From NCBI RefSeq assembly GCF_033547095.1, contig NZ_CP137852.1, positions 3,279,501 to 3,343,500 on the forward strand: a stretch of 64,000 bases of DNA. The letters run 5' to 3'. The notes under the pieces are model-generated. The model did no database searches. It was not told where the DNA came from and worked only from the letters and a program-made list of their open reading frames with translations. Source of the DNA: Sediminicoccus rosea (GTDB taxonomy: Bacteria > Pseudomonadota > Alphaproteobacteria > Acetobacterales > Acetobacteraceae). Positions 14,485 to 22,927 of this stretch are shown one piece after another. The translations under genes were made by a program, and so were the position numbers. Within the stretch, counting starts at the first letter, position 1; each line of letters starts with the position of its first letter.

Positions 14485-16604
14485 TGATCCGTCGCCTGGC
14501 CATTTGGATGATGGTTCTGCTGCTGGCGCTCGCCGCGCCGGCACAGGCCCAGAACGGCCAGGCCAACGGCAACCTTCGGCTGAACGTAGGCGACATCATC
14601 CAGGTGACCCTGCCTGGCGAGGAGGCCTTCGCCCAACCCTTGCAGATTGACCGCGAGGGCCGGGTGAACCTGCCCGAGGTTGGGCCGGTGGATGTCGCGG
14701 GCCTGACCGTGGCCCAGGCGCGCGACCGCGTGCGCGCCGCCCTGGCCCAATCCTTCCGTGACCTCGGCCGCTTCAACCTCACCTTGCGCGAACGCCGCCT
14801 TCTGGTGAGCGTGGGGGGGTTCGTCCGCACGCCGGGGCCGGTCGAGCTGCCGGCCGGCGCCAATGTGCAGCAGGCGATCGCTGCGGCGGGCGGCCTCAGC
14901 CAGGGCGCCCAGCTCGACCGCATGCAGGTGCGGCGCGGCAACGAGGTCATCACCTTCGACTACAAGCGCTTCCTCGACACCGGCGCACGCAACATCCTGC
15001 CCGCGCTGCGCCCGCTGGACGAGATCTTCGTCCCTGCCTCCCCGCTCACGGGCAACGTGCAGATCGATTTCGACGCACGCACCCTCGCCGCCGCCGGCGA
15101 TGCGGCGGAGGACCGCAGCGCGGTGCGCGTCTTCGGCGAAGTGCAGAGTGCCGGCAGCTTTGCCTGGCGCCAGGGGATGACGGTGATGGACGCCATCATC
15201 CGCGCCGGCGGCGTCACCCGCTTCGCCGGCACCGAGCAGGTGCGGGTCATCACCAATGGCGAGCCCCGCACCTTCAACCTCAAGGCCTTCCTCGACAGCG
15301 GCAATGCGGCGATGAACCCGCCCATCGCCGCGGGCACCACCATCTTCGTGCCGGTCCAGGCGGAGGAGGTGCGCCAGGGGCCGCGCGTCATCTATGTCAT
15401 GGGCGAGGTGGCGCGGCCGGGCGCCTTCGAGGTCCGCCCGGGCACCGGCTTCTTCGACCTGCTGGCCAATGCGGGCGGCCCCACCCGCTTCGCCGAAACC
15501 CGCCAGGTCCGCATCATCCGCGCGGATGGGCGCCGGGTGGAGCCCTTCGACCTCGGCGCCTTCATCGAAGGCGGCGGTGGCATACCTCCTGCATTGTCCC
15601 CCGGCGATGCGATCTTCGTCCCCGAAAAGACCCAACAGACCGAGCAGGCCAGTTGGCTGCGCGTGCCCCCCAGCCGGGCGGTGCGGGTGATGGGCGCCGT
15701 GCGCAACCCCGGCCGCTATGAGTGGTCGAACGAGATGAGCCTGCTCGACCTCATCGCGCAGGCCGGCGGCCCCAATGAACGGGCCGACACGGCCGGCGTT
15801 CAGATCCTGATGGGCGACCGCGGCCAGACCCGCCGCTTCGACCTGCGCCGCTTCCTGGCCGAGGGCGGCCGAGCCGGCTCGCTGCCGGAGATCCGCGCCG
15901 GCTACACGATCACCATCCCCGAACTGCCGGTCAGCCCGAGCGACCAGCGCTCCACATGGGTCGGCCAGCCGGCCGAGCGCTCGATCTACATCATGGGCAG
16001 CGTGGGCTCGCCCGGCCGCTACGCCTTCGAGCCACAGCTCTCCTTCCTCGACATCATGTCGGCGGCCGGCGGGCCTACCGCCGCGGCCGACCTGCTGAAC
16101 ATCCGCGTCGCCCACCGTGGCGAGGGTCGGGACCGCGTCAGCCGCGTGAACCTCGCGGCCTATTTCGAGAGCGGCGATGACAGCCTGCTGCCCCGCGTGC
16201 GGCCGGGCGATGTCATCTTCGTGCCGGACCGCAACCGCAACTGGCTGGAGCAGTCGCCCGGCAGCACCGTCCGGGTGCTCGGCGCAGTCAACCGCCCCGG
16301 CCGCTACCAGTTCAACGACAGCATGAACCTGCTGGACCTGCTGGCCGAGGCGGGTGGTCCGACGCGCGACGCCTGGCAGGAGCGCATCGTCGTGGTCAAC
16401 CTCTCCTGCTGCCAGGACCAGGCAAGCAGCTTCGACCTGCCGGCCTTTGCCCGCAGCGGCGACTTCACCCGCATGCCCGTCGTCCGCGCAGGAGACACCG
16501 TCTACGTGCCATCCAACACGCAGAGCGGCTGGCGCATCCTCTTCGACGCGCTGCGGGACGTGCTTCCCATCATCTCGATCATCGCGCTCATAGGAGCCCT
16601 CTGA
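14484..16604 (+). CDS. Polysaccharide export protein with six SLBB repeats (Wza-like)
   Basis: A 706-residue secreted protein with a signal peptide at residues 1-23 (cleavage after AQA). A polysaccharide-export domain (NLRLNVGDIIQVTLPGEEAF, about 30-100) is followed by six SLBB repeats starting near residues 107, 212, 302, 399, 500 and 594. Each contains a G-V-x-x-P-G core and ends in AGG. The last 25 residues (FDALRDVLPIISIIALIGAL) form a membrane helix. Wza has two such repeats and an outer-membrane helix, so this is a much longer version that could span the periplasm. It is coupled to the lipoprotein gene and followed by the BY-kinase-like gene. Confidence 0.9.
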   Translation: MIRRLAIWMMVLLLALAAPAQAQNGQANGNLRLNVGDIIQVTLPGEEAFAQPLQIDREGRVNLPEVGPVDVAGLTVAQARDRVRAALAQSFRDLGRFNLTLRERRLLVSVGGFVRTPGPVELPAGANVQQAIAAAGGLSQGAQLDRMQVRRGNEVITFDYKRFLDTGARNILPALRPLDEIFVPASPLTGNVQIDFDARTLAAAGDAAEDRSAVRVFGEVQSAGSFAWRQGMTVMDAIIRAGGVTRFAGTEQVRVITNGEPRTFNLKAFLDSGNAAMNPPIAAGTTIFVPVQAEEVRQGPRVIYVMGEVARPGAFEVRPGTGFFDLLANAGGPTRFAETRQVRIIRADGRRVEPFDLGAFIEGGGGIPPALSPGDAIFVPEKTQQTEQASWLRVPPSRAVRVMGAVRNPGRYEWSNEMSLLDLIAQAGGPNERADTAGVQILMGDRGQTRRFDLRRFLAEGGRAGSLPEIRAGYTITIPELPVSPSDQRSTWVGQPAERSIYIMGSVGSPGRYAFEPQLSFLDIMSAAGGPTAAADLLNIRVAHRGEGRDRVSRVNLAAYFESGDDSLLPRVRPGDVIFVPDRNRNWLEQSPGSTVRVLGAVNRPGRYQFNDSMNLLDLLAEAGGPTRDAWQERIVVVNLSCCQDQASSFDLPAFARSGDFTRMPVVRAGDTVYVPSNTQSGWRILFDALRDVLPIISIIALIGAL

Positions 16605-16606
16605 CC

Positions 16607-17254
16607 ATGACCCATGCCTCCGACCATCCCGAGATCGAAGCGCTCTGGCGCGGCATCGCCGGCGCCGGCAGCGTCGCCATCGCGGCCGCCCAGCCTGGCG
16701 AGGGCACCAGCATGGTGGCAGAGGCGATCTGGCGGCGGGCCGAGCATTCGGGCCGCACCGCGCTGCTGGTGCATCTCAACGGCAACAAGCCCGGTGCCGA
16801 ACCCGGCCGGCTCGAGCGCATGGGCAATCACCCGCTGGGCGAGATCGGCGCGCCGGATGCGGCCCAGGTCGCCGCCTGGCGGGAACCTGCCCGCCTGCGC
16901 GAGGCCATCGCCGAATGGCGCAGGGATTGGGACCTCGTGGTGCTCGACGCTTCACCCGTGCTGGCACGCGGCGCACAGAGCCTACCGGGGCTGACCGCCG
17001 CCGCCGCCGCTGAGGCGACGCTGCTGGTGGTGCTGGCCGGACGCACGGCCGCATCCGCCCTGCGGGAGGCGCGCGAGCGCCTGCGGGTGTCCGGGGCGAC
17101 GCTGGTGGGTGTCGCGCTCAATGATCGCGACAATCCCTCCCTCGCCATGGAACTGGAGCGGCAGGTCGCCCGCATCGGACGCGTCTTGCCAGGCCTCGCC
17201 GCCCGGCTGACGCGCGCGGTCCGCGGCTCCGCGTTGCTGGGCCTGCGCGTGTGA
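16607..17254 (+). CDS. BY-kinase-like ATPase with degenerate Walker A (CpsD/CapB family)
   Basis: A 215-residue P-loop protein matching the cytoplasmic domain of bacterial tyrosine kinases that pair with Wzz/GumC co-polymerases. IAAAQPGEGTSMVAEAIWRRA (residues 25-45) aligns with the usual SAxPGEGKS loop, but the lysine is replaced by Thr34. The second motif reads LLVHLNGN, where an aspartate is expected. Walker B-like DLVVLDASPVL is retained. No tyrosine cluster is present at the C-terminus. It may therefore be a non-catalytic regulator. The start lies three bases after the SLBB stop, and it overlaps the Hpt gene by four bases. Confidence 0.75.
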   Translation: MTHASDHPEIEALWRGIAGAGSVAIAAAQPGEGTSMVAEAIWRRAEHSGRTALLVHLNGNKPGAEPGRLERMGNHPLGEIGAPDAAQVAAWREPARLREAIAEWRRDWDLVVLDASPVLARGAQSLPGLTAAAAAEATLLVVLAGRTAASALREARERLRVSGATLVGVALNDRDNPSLAMELERQVARIGRVLPGLAARLTRAVRGSALLGLRV

Positions 17255-17577
17255 GCGCCCCCCTGCTGGATGCCGAGCACTGGGCGCAACTCGCGAGCGA
17301 CCTGCCGGCCGAGGATTTGCGCCATGTCTGCCAATTGCTCGTGCGCGACGCGCAGGCCATGCTGGCCGCCATGAGGGACGCGGAATCGGCCGGTGACACG
17401 GCGGCCTGGCAACGTGCGGCACACCGGCTGGCCGGTGGTGCCGGCGGCGTGGCTGCGCGACCTTTGGAGCAGGCGGCCCGCGCGGCCATGGAACAGCCGC
17501 CTGGTGCCGCGGCCCTTGCCGAGATCACCGGGTTGGTCGACGCCACCATCATGGCGCTCGAGGAACGGCTCGGATGA
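17251..17577 (+). CDS. Histidine phosphotransfer (Hpt) domain protein
   Basis: A 108-residue all-helical protein. The segment AAWQRAAHRLAGGAGGVAA (residues 51-69) matches the Hpt signature H-x-L-x-G-x-A-G, with His58 as the probable phospho-acceptor. It would shuttle phosphate between a hybrid kinase receiver and a response regulator. It starts at GTG 17251, overlapping the ATPase stop, and its own stop overlaps the sigma-54 regulator start by ATGA. This coupling strongly links it to that regulator. The hybrid kinase at 31242-33809 has no Hpt domain of its own and is the obvious donor (inference). Confidence 0.85.
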   Translation: MSAPLLDAEHWAQLASDLPAEDLRHVCQLLVRDAQAMLAAMRDAESAGDTAAWQRAAHRLAGGAGGVAARPLEQAARAAMEQPPGAAALAEITGLVDATIMALEERLG

Positions 17578-19139
17578 GCCAGGCGCCGCTGGTCCTCATC
17601 GTCGAGGACAGCCCGCCCCAGGTGGCGCTCGCCCAGGCCCTGCTGCGCGACCTCGGCACCCGCATCGCGGTGGCCGAGACGGCGCAGGCGGCACACGAGG
17701 CCATCACGCAGGAGGCGCCCGACGTCATCCTGCTCGATCTGGAGTTGCCCGATGGCAAGGGCATGGACCTGATGCGCCGCCTGAAGACGGAAGGCATCGA
17801 CTCCACCGTGATCGTCATCACTGCCAATGGCTCGATCGGCACGGCGGTCGAAGCGATGCGCGAGGGCGCACGCGACTTCGTGCTGAAGCCCTACAACAAG
17901 GCGCGGCTGACGGTCACGCTCAACAATGCGCTGGAAGCGCGCCGCCTGACGCAGGAATTGCAGGCGGTGAAGGCGGATCTGGCGCCGGACCGCTACCACG
18001 GCTTCATCGGCGCCTCGCCCGCCATGCGCGCGGTCTATCGCACCATCGAGAGTGTCGCGGCCTCCAAGGCCACCGTGTTCATCACGGGTGAGAGTGGAAC
18101 CGGCAAGGAACTGGCCGCGGAAGCGGTCCACCAGGCCTCGCCCCGCCGCAAGGCGCCCTTCATAGCGCTGAATTGCGGCGCCATCCCGAAGGATCTGCTG
18201 GAGAGCGAAATCTTCGGCCATGTCAAAGGCGCCTTCACGGGCGCCACCGAGAACCGCGTAGGCGCGGCCAAGGCGGCCGATGGCGGGACGCTCTTCCTGG
18301 ATGAAATCGGCGAGATGCCGATGGACATGCAGGTGAAGCTGCTGCGCTTCGTGCAGACCGGAAGCTTCACGCCCGTCGGCGCCACCCGCGCGGAGAAGGT
18401 GGATGTGCGCTTCGTCGCCGCCACCAACCGCGACATCTGGGCCGCCGTCGAGGAAGGCCGCTTCCGCGAGGACCTCGCCTATCGCCTCTATGTCGTGCCG
18501 GTGGAGATGCCGGCGCTGCGCGAGCGCGGGGCCGATGTCATCATGATCGCACGCGCCTTCCTCAAGGCCTTCGCCAAGGAAGAGCGCAAGGCCTTCCGCA
18601 GCCTCACGCCGGAGGCCGAAACGGTGCTCGCCGCCTATCCCTGGCCCGGCAATGTGCGGCAACTGCAGAACGCGATCCGCAACGCCGTGGTGCTGCATGA
18701 CGGACCCGCCCTAGAGCGCGGCATGCTGCCGCCGCAATTGCTGCGGGCGGCACCACGGGGCATGGCCGTGTCCCCCCAACCGGCAGCCCCCGTGCCGGAC
18801 GCCCCCATGCCCGCAGAACCGCTGCCCTCAGCGCCCGTGCCCTCAACGCCCTCTGGGCTACCACTGCCCGTGCCCGCAGCCGCCATCCCCGTGCCGGAGC
18901 CGGTCTTGGCCGCCCCCCTGCCCTTGGAGCCGCCCCCGAAGCCGGCCGCGGCTGCCCCGCAGGAGCCAGAATTCCTGCCGATGAAGGAAATCGAGCGCCG
19001 CGCCATCCTCGCGGCCCTCCGCCACACCCAACGCGACGTGCCGCGCGCGGCGACGCTGCTCGACATCAACCCCTCCACCATCTACCGCCGCCTCATCACC
19101 TGGCGCGAGGAAGGGACGCTTCCGCCCGAGTTCGCCTGA
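17574..19139 (+). CDS. Sigma-54-dependent response regulator (NtrC/LuxO-like)
   Basis: A 521-residue regulator. The receiver domain (1-125) has acidic pocket ED11-12, phospho-acceptor Asp55 and Lys105. The AAA+ domain (about 142-385) has Walker A GESGTGKE at 172-179, the sigma-54 loop GAFTGA at 219-224, Walker B TLFLDEIGE and the arginine-finger region. A Pro/Ala-rich linker of about 65 residues (400-466) separates it from a Fis-type helix-turn-helix (470-513). All catalytic residues are intact. It activates RNA polymerase carrying RpoN. Candidate targets are the GG-N10-GC promoters with TTCGCAG-S-CTGCGA sites in this locus, one of which drives its own operon. Confidence 0.95.
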   Translation: MSQAPLVLIVEDSPPQVALAQALLRDLGTRIAVAETAQAAHEAITQEAPDVILLDLELPDGKGMDLMRRLKTEGIDSTVIVITANGSIGTAVEAMREGARDFVLKPYNKARLTVTLNNALEARRLTQELQAVKADLAPDRYHGFIGASPAMRAVYRTIESVAASKATVFITGESGTGKELAAEAVHQASPRRKAPFIALNCGAIPKDLLESEIFGHVKGAFTGATENRVGAAKAADGGTLFLDEIGEMPMDMQVKLLRFVQTGSFTPVGATRAEKVDVRFVAATNRDIWAAVEEGRFREDLAYRLYVVPVEMPALRERGADVIMIARAFLKAFAKEERKAFRSLTPEAETVLAAYPWPGNVRQLQNAIRNAVVLHDGPALERGMLPPQLLRAAPRGMAVSPQPAAPVPDAPMPAEPLPSAPVPSTPSGLPLPVPAAAIPVPEPVLAAPLPLEPPPKPAAAAPQEPEFLPMKEIERRAILAALRHTQRDVPRAATLLDINPSTIYRRLITWREEGTLPPEFA

Positions 19140-19175
19140 GTGGCCGAGCGCGGCCAGGCGGCGTAAGCAGGGCGC

Positions 19176-20291
19176 ATGACGCGCAACACCAGCTTCGAGA
19201 TTTTCCTGACCGCCCTGCCCGGGCTGGAGGAGGCGCTGCTGGCCGAGGTCCGCGGCAAGGGCTTCCGCCGGCCACGCGCCGTCCCGGGCGGCGTGGTTCT
19301 GGAAGGCGGCTGGCCCGAGGTCTGGCGCGCCAATCTCTGGATCCGGGGCGCGGGCCGCGTCCTGGCCCGCATCGCGCGCTTCCGCGTCGAACACCTGGCG
19401 CAACTGGATGGCCGCGCGCGGCATCTACCCTGGGCCGCGGTGCTGCGGCCCGACATTCCCGTCCGCGTGGAGGCCACCTGCTCCCGCTCGCGCATCTACC
19501 ACAGCGGGGCGGCGGCCGAGCGCATCGAGCGCGCCATCCGCGAGACGCTGGGCGCGCCCGTCTCGGAGGAGGCCGAGGTGACGGTGCGCGTGCGGATCGA
19601 GAACGACATCTGCACCGTCAGCCTCGACACCTCGGGCGACCTGCTGCACCGGCGCGGCCACAAGCAGGCGGTGAACGTGGCACCGATGCGCGAGACGATG
19701 GCGACACTCTTCCTGCGGCAATGCGGCTTCGAGGGGAATGAGCCGGTCTTCGACCCCATGTGCGGCTCGGGCACCTTCATCATCGAGGCGGCGGAGATCG
19801 CAGCCCACCTCAACCCTGGCCGGGACCGGGCCTTCGCCTTCGCGCAGCTTGCGACCTTCGATCCGGAGGCCTGGGCGCGCATGCGCGGGGTGAACCCCTT
19901 CCGCGTGCCGCAGGCAAGGTTCTTCGGGCGCGACCGCGATGCCGGCGCCATCACGATGAGCCAGGCGAATGCGGAACGCGCCGGCATCGCCGCCTTCACG
20001 GATTTCCAACGCGCCACCATCAGCGAGGCCACCCCGCCACCCGGGCCGCCCGGCCTCGTCATCGTGAACCCGCCCTATGGCAACCGCCTGGGTGACAGGA
20101 AGCAGCTCCTGCCGCTCTACCAGGCGCTCGGCCATGTGCTGCTCACGCGCTTCTCCGGCTGGCGCGTCGGGCTGGTGGCGGCCGAGCCTCGGCTCGCGCA
20201 GGCGACGCGCCTGCCTTTCCTGCCCTCCAGCCCGCCCGTCCCGCATGGCGGGCTGCGCGTGACGCTCCACCGCACCGCCGCCCTGCCCTGA
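19176..20291 (+). CDS. THUMP-domain SAM-dependent RNA methyltransferase (RlmL N-half-like)
   Basis: A 371-residue enzyme. The N-terminal third (FEIFLTALPGLEEALLAEV, then THUMP-like strands around 60-150) binds RNA. The C-terminal Rossmann domain has DPMCGSGTFIIEAAEIA (SAM motif I, around 190-205) and NPPYGNRLGD (motif IV, around 290), as in the N2-guanosine methyltransferases of 23S rRNA (RlmL/YcbY) and Trm14-type tRNA enzymes. It lies 36 bases after the regulator gene and probably belongs to housekeeping RNA modification rather than EPS synthesis. The precise target base is not decidable here. Confidence 0.85.
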   Translation: MTRNTSFEIFLTALPGLEEALLAEVRGKGFRRPRAVPGGVVLEGGWPEVWRANLWIRGAGRVLARIARFRVEHLAQLDGRARHLPWAAVLRPDIPVRVEATCSRSRIYHSGAAAERIERAIRETLGAPVSEEAEVTVRVRIENDICTVSLDTSGDLLHRRGHKQAVNVAPMRETMATLFLRQCGFEGNEPVFDPMCGSGTFIIEAAEIAAHLNPGRDRAFAFAQLATFDPEAWARMRGVNPFRVPQARFFGRDRDAGAITMSQANAERAGIAAFTDFQRATISEATPPPGPPGLVIVNPPYGNRLGDRKQLLPLYQALGHVLLTRFSGWRVGLVAAEPRLAQATRLPFLPSSPPVPHGGLRVTLHRTAALP

Positions 20292-20304
20292 GGGTCCATC
20301 GCGC

Positions 20305-20327
20305 GCTGCCTCGCAGGCTGCGAATGG
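20305..20327. promoter_or_regulatory. Palindromic regulator site, EPS copy 3
   Basis: On the minus strand, CCATTCGCAGCCTGCGAGGC-AGC matches copy 2 at 21 of 23 positions. The palindromic core TCGCAGGCTGCGA is at 20311-20323. It lies 17 bases upstream of the sigma-54 promoter of glmS. Flanking CCATCGC and GCGATGG add an outer inverted repeat (20296-20302 and 20338-20344). Confidence 0.7.
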
Positions 20328-20341
20328 AGCGAAGGGAGCGA

Positions 20342-20357
20342 TGGCACGCCGTATGCC
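20342..20357 (+). promoter_or_regulatory. Sigma-54 promoter for the glmS operon
   Basis: TGGCACGCCGTATGCC has a perfect TGGCACG -24 element and GG-N10-GC spacing, with a weaker -12 (ATGCC). The predicted start near 20367 is about 27 bases before the glmS ATG. Confidence 0.65.
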
Positions 20358-20393
20358 TTGCCTGGGGGGATTACCTTCTCAGGAGCGAATGGC

Positions 20394-22226
20394 ATGTGCG
20401 GCATTGTGGGCATGGTGAACGGACATCCGGTGGCGGTGGACCTCGCTGCCGCGCTGGGGCGCCTCGAATATCGCGGCTATGACTCGGCCGGCGTGGCGCT
20501 GGCCGGACCCGGTCTGCCGGTGCACCGCATCCTCGGCCGCGCGACCGATCTGGTGCCGATGCTGGAGGCGGCCCAGCCGCGCGGCCGCGCCGGCATCGGC
20601 CACACGCGCTGGGCCACGCATGGCCGGCCCGATCTGCGCAACGCCCACCCGCACACGCATGGCGGCGTCGCCGTCGTGCACAATGGCATCATCGAAAATC
20701 ACGACGCCCTTCGGCGCCAGCTGCGTGACCAGGGCCATCACTTCGCCTCCGACACCGACTCCGAGGTGATCCCGCATCTGATGGCCGAGGCGATCAGCCA
20801 GGGTCTGGAGCCGATCGAGGCGCTGCTCGTCACCTGCCGGGCACTGGAAGGGGCCTATGCAATCGCCGCCGTGACCGAGGCCGAGCCGGATCGCATCCTG
20901 GTGGCCCGGATGGGCAGCCCCTTGGTGGTGGCGCGCGGCGAGGGCATGGCCGCCATCGCCTCCGACCCCGCGGCGCTGGCCGGCATGGCCCGGGAATATG
21001 CGCCGCTCGCCGAGGGCGAGATCGCTGAACTCACCGGCGACGGCATCACTTTCCATCCCGTCCGGATCCAGGAGCGCCGCCGTCAGCAGCGGCCCGTGGC
21101 GCAGGACCGGCGCGCCCCGCGCCGTGAATGGCAGACGGTGGCGGACCCGATGGCGGCGCGCGAGGATGGTCGCCGCTTCGCGCACCACACGCGCCGCGAG
21201 ATCGCCGAGCAGCCCGAGGCGCTGGCCGCGACCGATGCGGCGCTGAAGGGCTTGGCGCTGCCGCCCGATGTTGTGGCCTGCGATCGCTTCACGGTGATCG
21301 CCTGCGGCAGTTCGCTCTTCGCCGGTGCCACCGCGCGCGAGGCGATCGAGCGCGCGGCCGGCGTCACGGTGGACCTCGAGATCGCCTCCGAATTCCGCGA
21401 CCGTGCCGCCCCGCCGCGGGGCATCGCCATCCTGATCTCGCAATCGGGCGAAACGGCCGACACCATCGCCGCCATGGCGCGCTTCCGCGCCGCCGGCCTC
21501 TCCACCATCGGCATGGTGAACGTCCGGGAATCCGTGATCGGCCGCACGGCGGAGCTGGTCTGGCCGATCAGCGCCGGACAGGAGATCGGCGTCGCTGCCA
21601 CCAAATCTTTCACCGCGCAGCTCCTGGCGCTAATGCGCTTCGGCATCGCGCTCGGCGAGGCGCGTGGCACGGGCGACGCCGCATTCCGCACTCGCCTGGC
21701 CCGCGCGCTGGATGATTTGCCGCGCATCTGCACCGAGGCCGAGGCGATGGAACCCATCGCCCGTATCCTGGCCGAGCGCATCGCGGGCGAAGAGGAGGCA
21801 CTCTTCATCGGTCGTGGCTGGGGCGCGGCACTCGCCCAGGAAGGCGCCCTGAAGCTGAAGGAACTGAGCTACATCCGCGCCGAGGGTTATCCCTCGGGCG
21901 AGCTGAAGCACGGCCCGATCGCGGTGATCCGCGAGGGCTCGCCCGTCATCGTCTGCACGCCGGGCGATGCCGGGCAGGCCAAGGTGCTGGCCAATGCCAG
22001 CGCGGTCGCGGCGCGGGGCGCGCATCTGGTGGCGCTGACCGATGTGGGCGGCGCCGAGGCGGCGGCCGCAACGGCGGCCGAGACCATCACCATGCCGGGC
22101 GATGCGTTGGTGGCACCCTTCGCACAGGCGGTGTTCCTGCAGTTGCTCGCCTACCACACGGCCGTCGTGCTCGGGCATGACGTGGACCGGCCGCGCAACC
22201 TCGCCAAGTCGGTGACCGTGGAATGA
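20394..22226 (+). CDS. glmS: Glutamine--fructose-6-phosphate aminotransferase (isomerizing)
   Basis: A 610-residue cytosolic enzyme that makes glucosamine-6-phosphate, the entry to UDP-GlcNAc. The N-terminus MCGIVGMVNG exposes the Cys1 nucleophile of the glutaminase domain. LEYRGYDSAG, TRWATHG, VVHNGIIENH and TDSEVIPHL follow. The two sugar-isomerase (SIS) domains carry IACGSSLFAG, ISQSGETADT, GAALAQEGALKLKEL and the conserved C-terminal tail PRNLAKSVTVE. The start was chosen at MCGIVG with AGGAG ten bases upstream. Placed first in an EPS operon under a sigma-54-type promoter, it may be a second, EPS-dedicated GlmS that supplies amino sugar precursor. Confidence 0.95.
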   Translation: MCGIVGMVNGHPVAVDLAAALGRLEYRGYDSAGVALAGPGLPVHRILGRATDLVPMLEAAQPRGRAGIGHTRWATHGRPDLRNAHPHTHGGVAVVHNGIIENHDALRRQLRDQGHHFASDTDSEVIPHLMAEAISQGLEPIEALLVTCRALEGAYAIAAVTEAEPDRILVARMGSPLVVARGEGMAAIASDPAALAGMAREYAPLAEGEIAELTGDGITFHPVRIQERRRQQRPVAQDRRAPRREWQTVADPMAAREDGRRFAHHTRREIAEQPEALAATDAALKGLALPPDVVACDRFTVIACGSSLFAGATAREAIERAAGVTVDLEIASEFRDRAAPPRGIAILISQSGETADTIAAMARFRAAGLSTIGMVNVRESVIGRTAELVWPISAGQEIGVAATKSFTAQLLALMRFGIALGEARGTGDAAFRTRLARALDDLPRICTEAEAMEPIARILAERIAGEEEALFIGRGWGAALAQEGALKLKELSYIRAEGYPSGELKHGPIAVIREGSPVIVCTPGDAGQAKVLANASAVAARGAHLVALTDVGGAEAAAATAAETITMPGDALVAPFAQAVFLQLLAYHTAVVLGHDVDRPRNLAKSVTVE

Positions 22227-22927
22227 GCGCGACCCTCTCCCTCAAAGCCTGGGTGAAGCGCGGCGAGCACCCCGCCGCCCGCCTCGCCTTCCGCGTCGCC
22301 AAGGCGGTCCGTAGCGCGCGCGTTCCGGTGATCCGCCCGCTGCATCAGGCGCTCTATGCCCTGCACAAGGGCGTGACGGGCGCCTGGAGCAATGCCACGC
22401 GCATCCTCTGGTGGACGCCGATGTTCCTCTCGCGCGTCGAGAACGAGGCGCCGGGCCTTTACCTCGAAGGCGGCATGCCGCTGGTGCTGGGCCCGCTGTC
22501 CATCCGCCTCGGACGTGATGTGCGGCTCTCCGCCACAACGACGCTCACCGGCCGCAGCGCTAGCGCCGCGCCGCTGCTCGAAGTGGGCAGCAATGTGGAT
22601 ATCGGCTGGCAGACCACCATCGCCGTCGGCACGCGTGTCGTGATGGGCGACAATGTGCGCCTCGCCGGCCGCTGCTTCCTCGCTGGCTATCCCGGGCATC
22701 CGCTGGAGGCCGAGCGCCGCGCGGCGGGGCTGCCCTGCGATGCGGCGCAGATCGGCGACATCATCCTGGAGGACGATGTCTGGCTCGCCAGCGGCGTGAC
22801 GGTCCTGGCCGGCGTGCGCATCGGCCGCGGCACGGTGGTGGGCACGGGCAGCGTCGTCACGCGCGACCTGCCGCCCGACGTCATCGCCGCCGGCTGCCCC
22901 GCCCGCGTGATCCGGGAGATCGGCTGA
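22223..22927 (+). CDS. Hexapeptide acyltransferase of the EPS operon
   Basis: A 234-residue protein. The C-terminal half is a left-handed beta-helix of hexapeptide repeats (VGSNVDIGWQTTIAVGTRVVMGDNVRLAGRC, then IGDIILEDDVWLASGVTVLAGVRIGRGTVVGTGSVVTRDLPPDV) ending with AAGCPARVIREIG, as in serine/galactoside O-acetyltransferases. The N-terminal 90 residues are basic and unfamiliar. It should acylate a sugar of the EPS. It is coupled to glmS by an ATGA overlap, and its stop overlaps the next gene's start. Confidence 0.85.
   Translation: MSATLSLKAWVKRGEHPAARLAFRVAKAVRSARVPVIRPLHQALYALHKGVTGAWSNATRILWWTPMFLSRVENEAPGLYLEGGMPLVLGPLSIRLGRDVRLSATTTLTGRSASAAPLLEVGSNVDIGWQTTIAVGTRVVMGDNVRLAGRCFLAGYPGHPLEAERRAAGLPCDAAQIGDIILEDDVWLASGVTVLAGVRIGRGTVVGTGSVVTRDLPPDVIAAGCPARVIREIG

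Noticed and set aside
13836-16115. 759-codon minus-strand frame opposite the SLBB export gene
   Set aside because: It mirrors the six-repeat export gene. It contains no recognisable motif, and there is no ribosome binding site or operon context.
20281-20344. Terminator hairpin after the RNA methyltransferase gene
   Set aside because: The outer CCATCGC/GCGATGG arms are separated by 35 bases without a T run. The region is better explained by regulator site copy 3 and the glmS promoter.
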